From assembly GCF_030811855.1 (NCBI RefSeq), contig NZ_JAUSRN010000015.1, positions 104,839 through 168,838 on the forward strand: a stretch of DNA of 64,000 nucleotides. Reading direction: 5' to 3'. This stretch comes from Variovorax paradoxus (lineage in GTDB: Bacteria > Pseudomonadota > Gammaproteobacteria > Burkholderiales > Burkholderiaceae_C). The notes beneath the pieces are model-generated. The model did not search any database. It was not told where the DNA came from and was given only the letters and a program-made list of their open reading frames with translations. Both the position numbers and the translations under genes were made by a program. Position 1 is the stretch's first letter, and every line of letters begins with the position of its first letter. Positions 35,430 to 43,632 of the stretch are shown here, piece by piece.

Positions 35430-36203
35430 ATGATCAGCCAAAAATTCAAATCGGCCGCGATGTACGGCATCAGCAGAGCGATGGGTCATCGTGACGGCCC
35501 CGGGTGGATCGTTCTTTTGACGCGCAACGGCGAACGTTTTTCCAAGCCGTTTCCCTTTTCCATGTACGGCGATGAAGAGGCTGCGCTGATACGGGCCCAG
35601 GCGTGGCGTGACGACATCGTCAAAGCGCACCCGCCGAGGACCCGCGTGCAGAAGGCCACCCTACTCAAAAACAACAACACCAGTGGTATTCCTGGCGTGA
35701 CATGTCAGTTGGGACAGGACGGCAACGTGCAGGCGTGGATCGCGGGGACCACGCTGTCGCCAGGGAAGAAACTGACCAAGTATTTCAGCGTCAGCCGCCA
35801 TGGCGCGGCGCAGGCCAAGTTGCTGGCCATCGCCGAGAGGCAGAGGCAACTGCAACAATTGACCGGGCTGTGCGCGGTTCACCCGGCGGAAGCCACGGTG
35901 CGCAACGCTCCCGCTACCGCCATTCCACCGCATATCCCGGCGCCCGTTGGCAAGACCGAGATCATCCTGCGTACCAACAAGAGCGGCGTCGCCGGTGTGC
36001 ATCGCTTTCCGAAGTACTGGGGTGCACTCACGTACTACACGGACCCGGTGGAAGGCAAGAAGCTGGTCACTAAGTATTTTTCCGTTAAGACGCATGGCGA
36101 GGACGAGGCCAAGGCATTGGCCATCACCGAGCGCCAGAAGCAACTTGAGCGGGTGGCACATCTGAGGCGACGCAAAGCCACGAAGCGGGAGCATTCGTCT
36201 TGA
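35430..36203 (+). CDS. AP2-domain-containing protein with three AP2-like repeats
   Basis: 257 aa. Three related segments are seen. Residues about 11-65 include GPGWIVLLTRNG and a C-terminal helix. About 83-142 include SGIPGVTCQ, W-x-A, KKLTKYFSVSRHGAAQA and a helix. About 180-242 include SGVAGVHRF, W-x-A, KKLVTKYFSVKTHGEDEA and a helix. The three-strand plus helix pattern with paired W and KYFSV is that of AP2/ERF-like DNA-binding domains, known in bacteria mainly from phages and mobile elements. The tail is basic (RRRKATKREH). It is probably a DNA-binding protein, but its target is unknown. Confidence 0.75.
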   Translation: MISQKFKSAAMYGISRAMGHRDGPGWIVLLTRNGERFSKPFPFSMYGDEEAALIRAQAWRDDIVKAHPPRTRVQKATLLKNNNTSGIPGVTCQLGQDGNVQAWIAGTTLSPGKKLTKYFSVSRHGAAQAKLLAIAERQRQLQQLTGLCAVHPAEATVRNAPATAIPPHIPAPVGKTEIILRTNKSGVAGVHRFPKYWGALTYYTDPVEGKKLVTKYFSVKTHGEDEAKALAITERQKQLERVAHLRRRKATKREHSS

Positions 36204-36319
36204 GACCAGGCAACGGCCCTCCTGGGCATGCAGCGACGGTTGCTCGCACCACGCCAGTGGCGACCGAAGCGCCGGCACTGCCGCGAGGCCACATTCATGG
36301 CGGCGGCAGCGAAGCACCG

Positions 36320-36616
36320 ATGCGGTATTCAGCTGCAATTGAGACGGCAGCAGATGGTGCAAGCTCGACAGAATCGCCCGTCAGCCGCCGGAGCACTTGG
36401 CGAGCGACATTGGTCGGCGCCCTGGTGGGGCTTCTGATCGCGATGGCGCTGCTCATGAAGTGGCTCATGGAGTACCAAGTCATCACCGCAGCGGAGCGCC
36501 GTGTTCAGGAAACGGCCGCACGTGCCGCTGCTGCACGCTGCTTCGAGCTGAAGTCGAACAGCACGGCCAACGCATGCCTCAAAGCGTTGGAAGCCAGGAG
36601 CAATCCGGTTAACTAA
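36320..36616 (+). CDS. Small single-span membrane protein
   Basis: 98 aa from ATG 36320. A frame reaching back to 36200 overlaps the previous stop with a TTG but adds only low-complexity sequence. One clear membrane helix (ALVGLLIAMALLMKWLM) is followed by a charged helix (AAERRVQETAARAAAARCF). No family was recognised. Support is limited to composition and the membrane segment. Confidence 0.45.
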   Translation: MRYSAAIETAADGASSTESPVSRRSTWRATLVGALVGLLIAMALLMKWLMEYQVITAAERRVQETAARAAAARCFELKSNSTANACLKALEARSNPVN

Positions 36617-36659
36617 GACCGCATTGATTCACGCTCGGACAAGCACGCAGGCGGAGCGC

Positions 36660-37109
36660 CTACTTGATCCACATTTCGGATTCGAGCGCCAGTTCCTGCG
36701 CCAGCTGCCGCACAAGCTCACGCCGGGGCGGTGGCATGAGACGAAGCTGGGCCAGCAGCCGAAGTTCTTCCGCAGTCACGGACGCTTTGTCGATCTGCGC
36801 GTAACGCGTTGCGTGTGGCTCTCCCGGAGCGGGGGCGCCGGTCCCCCTGCGCTCCGGCAACCCGTAGCGGAGCCAGGTGAGCGGCACGCTCGTTAACTGC
36901 GCCAGCACCTCGATCTTGCCTGGCTCCGGCATCGCCGCGCCGGTGAGCCACTTCTGCGCCGCTTGCGGTGTCACGGATCGACCGTGCCAGCGCAGGTTGA
37001 ACGCCTCGGCAAGCGCAGTAGGCGTCGAAATGCGCTTGCGCCCGCGCGAAAGGGCGACCTTCAGCCTTTCGGCAAAAGCCTCTCTCTCCGCCTTTGTTTG
37101 CGTGACCAT
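36660..37109 (-). CDS. CI/Cro-like HTH transcriptional regulator
   Basis: 149 aa. The N-terminal 70 residues contain a lambda-repressor-like HTH: LAEAFNLRWHGRSVTPQAAQKWLTG, with GKIEVLAQLTSVPLTWLRYG following. The C-terminal part is helical without a protease domain. Divergent from the secreted-protein gene at 37218, it probably regulates both from the palindromes at 37147-37182 in between. Such repressors are typical of integrative elements. Confidence 0.8.
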   Translation of the reverse strand: MVTQTKAEREAFAERLKVALSRGRKRISTPTALAEAFNLRWHGRSVTPQAAQKWLTGAAMPEPGKIEVLAQLTSVPLTWLRYGLPERRGTGAPAPGEPHATRYAQIDKASVTAEELRLLAQLRLMPPPRRELVRQLAQELALESEMWIK

Positions 37110-37146
37110 AACGGCAAACAGTCTGGCCCACGGTGTTGTCTATCCG

Positions 37147-37182
37147 TAAACCTATTGGTTTATGAAACAACTGTAAGGTTGT
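37147..37182. promoter_or_regulatory. Two palindromes between divergent genes (candidate operators)
   Basis: TAAACC-TATT-GGTTTA (37147-37162) and ACAAC...GTTGT (37167-37182) lie side by side in the AT-rich gap between the HTH regulator and the divergent gene. Their position suggests operators for the HTH regulator, controlling both directions. This is inferred from symmetry only. Confidence 0.5.
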
Positions 37183-37217
37183 AATATCTGGGAATGCCAT
37201 TTGACGAGGAGAACGAC

Positions 37218-38117
37218 GTGGGGAGAACGGTGCGAACTTGGATGCAGGCCTGTGTTGGCGCAGCGCTGACGCTGTGCGCTGCGGGCGTGTCGGCGCAGTC
37301 CCAGGATCTGGAGAAGGGGTTGAACCAGCTGTTTCGCCTGATGCAGAGCCAGCAAGGTGGTGGAGCACAAGCGGCGGCAGGCATCGGCGCAGCGGGCGGA
37401 CTGGACTCGGTGCAAAACCTGGAGGCGTTGGTGAAGGAGGCAAGAGAGCGCAAGCGCGTCTCCGGCACCACCATGGGTTCGGAATCGTGGTGCCAGGCTG
37501 CGGCCAACCCGTTGATACCGGCAAAAATGCAAGGGAGTGGCTGGATGGAGATGGTCGCCAAGTGCACCGCGGTGCTGGAGGACGATGAGAGAAATCGGGT
37601 AAAGGCAGCCGAGGCGCGGGAGTTTCGACGTGTAGACGCCGAACGAGTGCAGAAGACGCAGGCCCGTCAGGAGTCGGAGGACTACGAGGCCCGCAGGCAA
37701 TCACTGCTTGCGGGTTTGAAGAGCGGCACCATCCAGCCCAAGAACTGTGCGCAGTGGATGGTCGGTCGCGGGCTGGATCGGCACGAACTTCAGGCGATTG
37801 AAATCAGCAGGGTCGCCTACCGAGCGCCGCAGGGCGTTGGCTACTTCGATGCGGTCATCCAGCAGATCAAAGGCCAGCATTTCCTGGTCCGCGTCGATGA
37901 CCACTTGGCGGTGGTCGCAATCGACAAGAGTTCTCGGCTTTTCCGCGAAGGAGCTCTCATGGAGAAAGGCCGGATCGGTGTCGTTGGCCAGCAGACTGGA
38001 CAGCACACATTGAACCGCCCCGATGGGTCCGCGTTCACCGTTGCAGTGGTCACGCCTTCGTGTGTGGTCGGTGCGCCGGATCACCTTCTCGACGTGATGC
38101 CGGACGCGTCGAGATAG
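37218..38117 (+). CDS. Secreted hypothetical protein
   Basis: 299 aa. GTG 37218 has GAGGAG eight bases upstream and gives a regular signal peptide (TWMQACVGAALTLCAAGVSAQ), so it is preferred to the ATG at 37194, which adds an acidic leader. The mature part starts with a Gln/Gly-rich linker, then a Cys-containing domain (SESWCQAAANPLIP...CTAV), a Glu/Arg-rich helix and a beta-rich C-terminal domain (HFLVRVDDHLAVVAID, FTVAVVTPSCVVG). Four Cys in the mature part suggest disulfides in the periplasm. No family was recognised. Confidence 0.65.
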   Translation: MGRTVRTWMQACVGAALTLCAAGVSAQSQDLEKGLNQLFRLMQSQQGGGAQAAAGIGAAGGLDSVQNLEALVKEARERKRVSGTTMGSESWCQAAANPLIPAKMQGSGWMEMVAKCTAVLEDDERNRVKAAEAREFRRVDAERVQKTQARQESEDYEARRQSLLAGLKSGTIQPKNCAQWMVGRGLDRHELQAIEISRVAYRAPQGVGYFDAVIQQIKGQHFLVRVDDHLAVVAIDKSSRLFREGALMEKGRIGVVGQQTGQHTLNRPDGSAFTVAVVTPSCVVGAPDHLLDVMPDASR

Positions 38118-38136
38118 TCGACATGCGCAGGTATCG

Positions 38137-39048
38137 TTAGTTTGAGCCCGCTCCGAGCATCCGGGCGAGCGCCTGGACCGCGAGCTGTTTGCGCTTGAAC
38201 CCGGATCCAAACCATGCGGCGTTCCGAAAATCGTGAGGCAGTCGCTTCCGATCCCTCGCATCGCTCAGCGATGAAAGGGCATACAGCAGGTCGAGGGCGG
38301 TGGTTTCGCAGCGCTGCTGATTCAGCACGTTAACGACCGCTCGAAACGCCTTGGCGCCGGGGACTTCGGGATCCCCTCGTCGCGAGCCGAATGCCGCTGC
38401 CGTTGCTCTCTTGATCTCGTTGTCCGATACCACGCGCCCGGAGAGCCCCTCAAGGATGCTTGGAAATGTGATGCATTCGCGCATCAACTCGCCGATCTCG
38501 GCCAGATCCGAGGGTGTCAGGAATTCGAAGGAGCGCGCGATGCGGGCCGTCATCGACTTGCCGGGCGCCGCGGGGACCATAAATCCGCCGGGGTCGAGCA
38601 GGCACACCGCGCTCGCTTGCGCGGCCAAGGGACTGTCGCAGCGCGTGCTGAGCAGCAGGTACATCGTGGCACGGCAAGTGCCCGAAAGCGCGGCTCCGTA
38701 GCCGGTGTTGAGCAGCCCCCACAATTTGCGTCCTCCTTGGACATGGCCCACGCTTTCAATGGCCAGGCCGTAGAACGCGGAAAGGCTAAGGTAGAAATCG
38801 AGAACCTCACGTGGCTGCCATAGTTGATGGCTGGAAGGAACGATGGCAAGCTTCTGGTGGTTGTCGCTGCGGTAGAGCACGGACCGCTCGCCAACTTCTG
38901 TTGGATGCGCGGCTTCAGCTGACCCGGGGCTGAACACGACCGGCGTTTTGAGAATGGCCCAATTGAGATCGGCCGCGTTGAGGATCCGATCCATGGGATC
39001 GATTGACGGAACATGTTCTCTGCGGCGCGAGATTTCCTGCTTGTTCAT
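38137..39048 (-). CDS. DUF932 family phage/plasmid-like protein
   Basis: 303 aa from ATG 39048; the extension to 39168 is Cys/Ser-rich and overlaps the next gene. It reads like DUF932 proteins: WAILKTPVVF, VLYRSDNHQKLAIV, LWQPREVLDFYLSLS, GGRKLWGLLNTG and TMYLLLST. This family is common on plasmids, prophages and ICEs near mobilisation and recombination genes, with unknown biochemistry. It lies 14 bases after the recombinase gene in the same direction and is likely co-transcribed. Confidence 0.75.
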   Translation of the reverse strand: MNKQEISRRREHVPSIDPMDRILNAADLNWAILKTPVVFSPGSAEAAHPTEVGERSVLYRSDNHQKLAIVPSSHQLWQPREVLDFYLSLSAFYGLAIESVGHVQGGRKLWGLLNTGYGAALSGTCRATMYLLLSTRCDSPLAAQASAVCLLDPGGFMVPAAPGKSMTARIARSFEFLTPSDLAEIGELMRECITFPSILEGLSGRVVSDNEIKRATAAAFGSRRGDPEVPGAKAFRAVVNVLNQQRCETTALDLLYALSSLSDARDRKRLPHDFRNAAWFGSGFKRKQLAVQALARMLGAGSN

Positions 39049-39062
39049 GCCTGACCCCGTTC

Positions 39063-39998
39063 TCAGAGCACAGGAGCAAGCGCATTGCACTCGAACGCGT
39101 TCAGACCACGGATGTAGCGATGCACCGTGCTTTCTGAACGATGGCCCGTCTGGCGCTGAATGGCCCATACTGGAACGCCAGCCTTGGCGGCGCTGGTGAC
39201 CAGACCAGCCCGAAAGCTATGCGCCGTGTACCCCTCTGTCGACAGTCCGTGAAGGGTCAAGCGCTTGCGCAAAAGCCAGCCCACCGATGCGCCGTTGAGC
39301 GCCCCGCCTGCGTTCCCGTGCTTGTCGATGCGACAAAAGAGCGGCGATGCAGCATCCGCCGGATCGACATCGAGGTTCCGAAGCGCGGCGAGCATGGCGA
39401 GCCATCTGCGAAGGGCGCGCACAGGACATCGCTGCGGGGCGCGCGCCTGAGGAATTGCGACCGAGCGACCGCGCTGATAGGGATCGGTCTTGCTGCGCCG
39501 GAGCCGGATGAGGACGCCTTGCCGCATGAACGAGATGTCGCTGACGCAAAGCGAAGCGATCTCGGAGCGCCGAAACCCACCCGCAAATGCGACGAGGAAG
39601 AGCGCCGCATCACGCTGGTTTTGCGCCTCCGACAAACACCGCAAAGGCCTGACGAGCTGCGCGACCAACGTCGGCGTGAGTGGCGTGGCCTGCTTCTGGG
39701 CGACGCCTTTGGCGCGTCGTATGCCTTGAAGCGTCCGGCGGACGATGGCGGAGGTGGTCGGCGACGCAAGACCGCGCTGCTCGTGGGCGTATGAGATCGC
39801 GGCCGCTTGCCTGGCCAGTGTGCTCGGCTTGAGATCAGCGGCAGCCGTCGCAAGATAGCGAGCGACCTGTTCGGGGCGGGCGGGAATCTGCCCACCGGAG
39901 GCTTTGAAGCGTTCCAGGTCCCTGGCATACGCTTTCAGCGTGTTGGCAGCCAGGGCGCTGCGGAGATAGTGCCTGACGGCTGAGGTGTGGCGCGGCAT
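39063..39998 (-). CDS. Tyrosine recombinase/integrase
   Basis: 311 aa from ATG 39998; a longer open frame to 40280 runs back through the upstream gene in another frame and was rejected. It has an N-terminal SAM-like core-binding domain (TLKAYARDLERFKASGGQIP) and a C-terminal catalytic domain with FRRSEIASL (Arg I), HSFRAGLVT (HxxR), TGHRSESTVHRY (His and the nucleophile Tyr). It cuts and rejoins DNA by the phosphotyrosine mechanism. The start is two bases beyond the stop of the 105-aa gene, so the two form an operon. It is a different family from the P4-type integrase next door. Confidence 0.9.
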   Translation of the reverse strand: MPRHTSAVRHYLRSALAANTLKAYARDLERFKASGGQIPARPEQVARYLATAAADLKPSTLARQAAAISYAHEQRGLASPTTSAIVRRTLQGIRRAKGVAQKQATPLTPTLVAQLVRPLRCLSEAQNQRDAALFLVAFAGGFRRSEIASLCVSDISFMRQGVLIRLRRSKTDPYQRGRSVAIPQARAPQRCPVRALRRWLAMLAALRNLDVDPADAASPLFCRIDKHGNAGGALNGASVGWLLRKRLTLHGLSTEGYTAHSFRAGLVTSAAKAGVPVWAIQRQTGHRSESTVHRYIRGLNAFECNALAPVL

Positions 39999-39999
39999 T

Positions 40000-40317
40000 T
40001 CAGTATTCCCCCGGCAGCAGCAGAGTGGTCGCTGAGCGATCGGCTTCTGTGATGATCCAGAGCACGTCCTTTTCACGCCCGGGTTCCGGGGCGCCGACCA
40101 TATAGCTGGAAATGATCCGCAGCCCTTGGCCGATGGCGTACTCATTGGCCGCAGCGTCGTCCGGATGCACAAGACCCCAGTCGCCCCGTTCGTGTCGAGC
40201 GAGGAATTGGTGAGCGCCTTGCTGCCATCGCTCCAACAGCTTGAGCGCACCAGGGGTGGCATAGATGCGGCCAAGCGCAAATTTCGGGCGAGCGTTGCCC
40301 TGCCGATGATTCGACAT
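40000..40317 (-). CDS. 'Plasmid-related' small protein of mobile elements
   Basis: 105 aa. The sequence ATPGALKLLERWQQGAHQFL, then RHERGDWGLV, ANEYAIGQGLRIISSY and the ending WIITEADRSATTLLLPGEY match a widespread small protein found on ICEs and plasmids. Its function is unknown. It lies directly upstream of the recombinase, with two bases between stop and start region, and marks the element as mobile. Confidence 0.75.
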   Translation of the reverse strand: MSNHRQGNARPKFALGRIYATPGALKLLERWQQGAHQFLARHERGDWGLVHPDDAAANEYAIGQGLRIISSYMVGAPEPGREKDVLWIITEADRSATTLLLPGEY

Positions 40318-40459
40318 GTGTGTGAGCCTTTCGGGGAAATTCCACGCGCGCGCCCACCGGCTGAGAATCAGCCGCGATGGAGGAAGGTGGGGAGAATGAG
40401 ACCGGCCAGACCGGTTCTGCGAGCAGCGTACAGAGCGTTTGCTGCGAGGGCGCGTGCCT

Positions 40460-41812
40460 CTAGTTTTGCATCAGGAGCGCGGCTTTCCTAGCGCTTTGTG
40501 GTGCGTTTTCGCCGGTTTCTGGCGTATTTTCGTGGTCGGTAGGCCCGGTTTCGCCTGTTTTTTCAGCAATTCTGGAGAGGACGCCACTGGAATTCAGGGT
40601 CACAAACGCGGACCAATCCTCCATCAACTGCCGGCGCTTTTCGAGCATGTCGGTGCGCATATAGGCGCGCACCGTCTGATCTCCCACCGTGTGGGCCAAC
40701 GCGAACTCGAGCATCTCGTGCTCGTACCGAGTCTGCTCGCTGCCCCAGGTCCGGAAACTCGCCCGAAAGCCGTGCATGGTGTACTCCAGCCTCATGCGAC
40801 GCAGGAGCTGCGTGAATACCATGTCGCTCAACGGAAGGCCCCGCGTGTTGGGGAAGATCAAGCCCAACTCGGACGTGACGATTCCCGTATCGCGCAGCTG
40901 TTTCGCTTCAACCAAGATTTGCGCGGCGCGAGCAGACAGAGGAACGCTGTGCCGACGCCCCGCCTTCATCCGCTCCTCGGGGATATTCCAGCAGCTTCCA
41001 TCCCGATCGATCTCGGACCACAACGCCCCTCGTGTTTCGCCCGAGCGAGCCGCTGTGAGCACTGTGAATTCGAGCGCCAGCTTCACGATCGCCGAAGACG
41101 GACCGGCCGCAACTTCCTTGAGCACCGAACCCACGAGAGGGTAGGGGCAGGAGTTGTGGTGTTCCACTTTGCGGGCGCGCTCGTTGGGCCCCAGCGCCAT
41201 CTTGACCTGCTCCCAAAACTCGGCGTCCTTCCCGCTGGTGTAGTCCCGCGCGGCTGCGAAGTTGATGACAGTTCGAATCCGCTGAAAAAGGCGGCTGGCG
41301 GTTTCCGCCTTGGTTTTCCAAAGTGGTGCGAGGGTCGACACGATCTGCGCCTTGCCGACCTCGCCCACGGGCATTCGGCCGAATTTCGGAAACGCATACT
41401 GCGTGAGCGTGTTGATCCATTGCGCAGCGTGCTTGGCGTTCTTCCACTCGCCCGCGCTCGCTTCGTGGTACTCGTGGGCGCAGTCCGCAAAGGTCTTTTG
41501 GCGAGCAAGTTCTGCAGTTCGATGCGCGGCGATCGTCTTACGCTCCTCGTCGCGCTTGTCGACGGGATCGATGCCGTCGGCCAAGAGTTGCCGGGCGCGC
41601 TGGGCACGTTCCCGCGCCTGAGCCAGGCCAAACGTGTCCAGTGACCCCAATCCCATTTCGCGGGACTTGCCGTGCAGTGTGTACCTAAAAATCCAGGAGC
41701 GAGAGCCGGCTTTGCTCACCTGGAGGTACAAACCATTGCCGTCCAAGTAGTAGCCTGGCTGCTTGTTTTTGCTCCGAACTGTGCTGTCCGTTAATACACT
41801 GCGTCGCGTCAT
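40460..41812 (-). CDS. int: P4-type tyrosine integrase
   Basis: 450 aa. It has an N-terminal DUF4102-type arm-binding domain (GYYLDGNGLYLQVSKAGSRS, MGLGSLDTFGLAQARERA), a core-binding region and a catalytic domain with LTAARSGETR (Arg), HGFRASFRTW (HxxR), LAHTVGDQTVRAY (His and Tyr nearby). P4-family integrases insert genomic islands, usually at tRNA or gene 3' ends, with the att site on the 5' side of int. The 5' end here faces 41813-42060, next to core-like metabolic genes, so that gap is the likely island boundary. Confidence 0.93.
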   Translation of the reverse strand: MTRRSVLTDSTVRSKNKQPGYYLDGNGLYLQVSKAGSRSWIFRYTLHGKSREMGLGSLDTFGLAQARERAQRARQLLADGIDPVDKRDEERKTIAAHRTAELARQKTFADCAHEYHEASAGEWKNAKHAAQWINTLTQYAFPKFGRMPVGEVGKAQIVSTLAPLWKTKAETASRLFQRIRTVINFAAARDYTSGKDAEFWEQVKMALGPNERARKVEHHNSCPYPLVGSVLKEVAAGPSSAIVKLALEFTVLTAARSGETRGALWSEIDRDGSCWNIPEERMKAGRRHSVPLSARAAQILVEAKQLRDTGIVTSELGLIFPNTRGLPLSDMVFTQLLRRMRLEYTMHGFRASFRTWGSEQTRYEHEMLEFALAHTVGDQTVRAYMRTDMLEKRRQLMEDWSAFVTLNSSGVLSRIAEKTGETGPTDHENTPETGENAPQSARKAALLMQN

Positions 41813-41984
41813 TTACCCACATTCCTACCCACATTTTTAATTGTACTGGGATGAACACGCGTGGACAACTGTGGATTGGTGGGCGTTGGAAAGCGGCGCC
41901 AGTACTGGGAGTCTCGTACTTGCTGGATGGACTTGGACGTGCGTGGATGTGAGGTGTGCTGTCGTCCACTCCGCCAGTTCCGAC

Positions 41985-42025
41985 AAGGGTTAGCAGATTA
42001 ACGTCTGCTAACCCTTTTGTCTTTT
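41985..42025 (+). terminator. Strong intrinsic terminator with no gene in front of it
   Basis: A perfect 13-bp stem (AAGGGTTAGCAGA, 41985-41997; pairing arm 42004-42016) with a 6-bp loop is followed on the + strand by TTGTCTTTT. It would stop rightward transcription, but the integrase reads leftward and no rightward gene lies before it. A second hairpin (GGGCTCG, CATT, CGAGCCC) at 42027-42044 follows the MocR stop. It may be the original terminator of a gene or RNA split by island insertion. Confidence 0.6.
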
Positions 42026-42059
42026 CGGGCTCGCATTCGAGCCCTGCCTCGCTCCTCAC

Positions 42060-43472
42060 TCACTCCCCTTTGCGCTCCTCGATGCTGCGTGCAAGGAACT
42101 GCCAAAGGCGCTCGTCTTCGCTGAACGCCACGTTGAAGCGCAGCCACCCCGTGGGGCGCGGGATCACCAAAAACAACTGCCCCGGGCCGAGCATGATGCC
42201 CTCCATGGCCGCAAGCCGCGACAAGTCCGCGGCATCGGTGATGTCCGGATGGCGCGCCCACAGGTACAGGCCCGCCGCGGGCTCATGAAAAATCTCGAAG
42301 CCCTGGGCTTCCAATCGCCTTGCCACGTTCGAATGCGCTTGCGCGAGCCGCTCGCGCAGAGACTTCAGGTGCTTGCGCCAGCGCCCGTCGGTCACGGCGC
42401 CGAACACCAGCCGTTCGGTGATGTCCGAAGAGGTAAGCCCCGACACCATCTTCAGCTGGGCCAGGTCTTCCATCAGTTCGGGCTGCGCCACCACATAGCC
42501 GACCCGCAGGTTCGGTGAGATGGTCTTGGAGAAGCTTCCTACGTAGACCACCTGGCGCAGCTGGCTGAGGCTTGCCAGCGAGGGCCGCGACGAAGCGTCC
42601 ATGTCGGCATAAATGTCGTTCTCGACCAGCGCAAATTGGTGCTCCTGCGCAAGCTGGAGCAGGCGCACGAGCTGCGGCATCGACGCCAGCGAGCAGGTGG
42701 GGCTTTGCAGCCGGGGCTGCGTGAAAAAGGCTTTGGGCCGGTGCAGCGCCAGCAGCGCCTCCAGCGCGGGCAGGTCGTACCCGGTGGGCGTGCGCGGCAC
42801 ACCAATGATGTGCACGCCGAGAAAGCGCAGCATGAACATCAGGTTGGGGTAGCCGGGATCGTCCACCAGCACCTCGTCGCCCGGTTTCAGCAACTGGCGC
42901 GCCACCAGGTCGAGCGCCTGGCTCGATCCCTGGGTAAGCAACACCTGGCCCGCCTCGACCGCGATCTGCCGTTCGACGAGCGAATCGGCCACCGCCATGC
43001 GCAGCGCCATGTGCCCGAAGGGCAGGCCGTAGCCGCCGATGTCGGTGCCGCCCGCGGCAAGGCTGCGGAGGCTGCGGCGCATGCCGTCTTCAAACAGCCA
43101 GTCATGCGGCAGCCAACCGCAGCCCGGCTTGAGCGGCAGGTTGCGGTTCTCGAAGATTTGCCTGAGGTACCAGCGCGCATCGAAGCGCGGGTCTGGCTGG
43201 GGTGCCGTGGACCCGCTGCCGGCGGGGCTGTCGTCGCTTCGCCGCTTGACGAAGAAGCCCGCGTTGGCCCGCGACACCAAAAGGCCCTGCGCCACCAGCC
43301 GGTCGTAAGCCTCCACCACCGTGAAGACGCTGACGCCATGGGCCGCGGCAAAGGCCCGAATGGAAGGCAGTTTGCTGTCGGGCCGGAGTTTTTGGGCGCC
43401 AATCAGCCCGCGCAGTCCCTCCACGATCTGACTCACGAGCGGAGTCGGCTGTTCGGGGTGAAGAATGAGCAT
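42060..43472 (-). CDS. MocR/PdxR/GabR-type regulator (GntR HTH + aminotransferase fold)
   Basis: 470 aa from ATG 43472; upstream in-frame sequence to 43571 is outside the family. The N-terminal GntR winged helix (LVSQIVEGLRGLIGAQ, KLPSIRAFAAAHGVSVFTVVEAY, LVSRANAGFFV) is joined through a linker to a type-I aminotransferase-like domain with VLLTQGSSQALDLVARQLL, EVLVDDPGYPNLM and a PLP Lys in VGSFSKTISPNLRVGY. Such proteins use PLP to sense amines and GABA. Divergent from gabT, it probably controls the downstream operon, as GabR does for gabTD. Confidence 0.92.
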   Translation of the reverse strand: MLILHPEQPTPLVSQIVEGLRGLIGAQKLRPDSKLPSIRAFAAAHGVSVFTVVEAYDRLVAQGLLVSRANAGFFVKRRSDDSPAGSGSTAPQPDPRFDARWYLRQIFENRNLPLKPGCGWLPHDWLFEDGMRRSLRSLAAGGTDIGGYGLPFGHMALRMAVADSLVERQIAVEAGQVLLTQGSSQALDLVARQLLKPGDEVLVDDPGYPNLMFMLRFLGVHIIGVPRTPTGYDLPALEALLALHRPKAFFTQPRLQSPTCSLASMPQLVRLLQLAQEHQFALVENDIYADMDASSRPSLASLSQLRQVVYVGSFSKTISPNLRVGYVVAQPELMEDLAQLKMVSGLTSSDITERLVFGAVTDGRWRKHLKSLRERLAQAHSNVARRLEAQGFEIFHEPAAGLYLWARHPDITDAADLSRLAAMEGIMLGPGQLFLVIPRPTGWLRFNVAFSEDERLWQFLARSIEERKGE

Positions 43473-43516
43473 CGCGAGAATCCCGGCAGGCCGATCTGCA
43501 CCATATTGAGGAAAGT

Positions 43517-43571
43517 ATGTACAGGATACAAGACCAGCACAGTCCTCAAAATCATCGCATCCCTTGTACAT
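43517..43571. promoter_or_regulatory. Inverted ATGTACA / TGTACAT pair between MocR gene and gabT
   Basis: ATGTACA at 43517-43523 and TGTACAT at 43565-43571 face each other across about 40 bp in the divergent promoter region. MocR regulators often bind two spaced sites. This is a candidate only. Confidence 0.35.
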
Positions 43572-43632
43572 GGCTGCAGTCGGACCTGAAACCTAAAGTG
43601 CCTGCTTCTTCATTCAGGCACAGGTCGAATCC

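Noticed and set aside
42027..42044. Hairpin resembling a tRNA T-arm at the island boundary
   Set aside because: The loop is CATT, not TTCGANT, and no matching acceptor strand lies upstream, so it is not called as a tRNA fragment.
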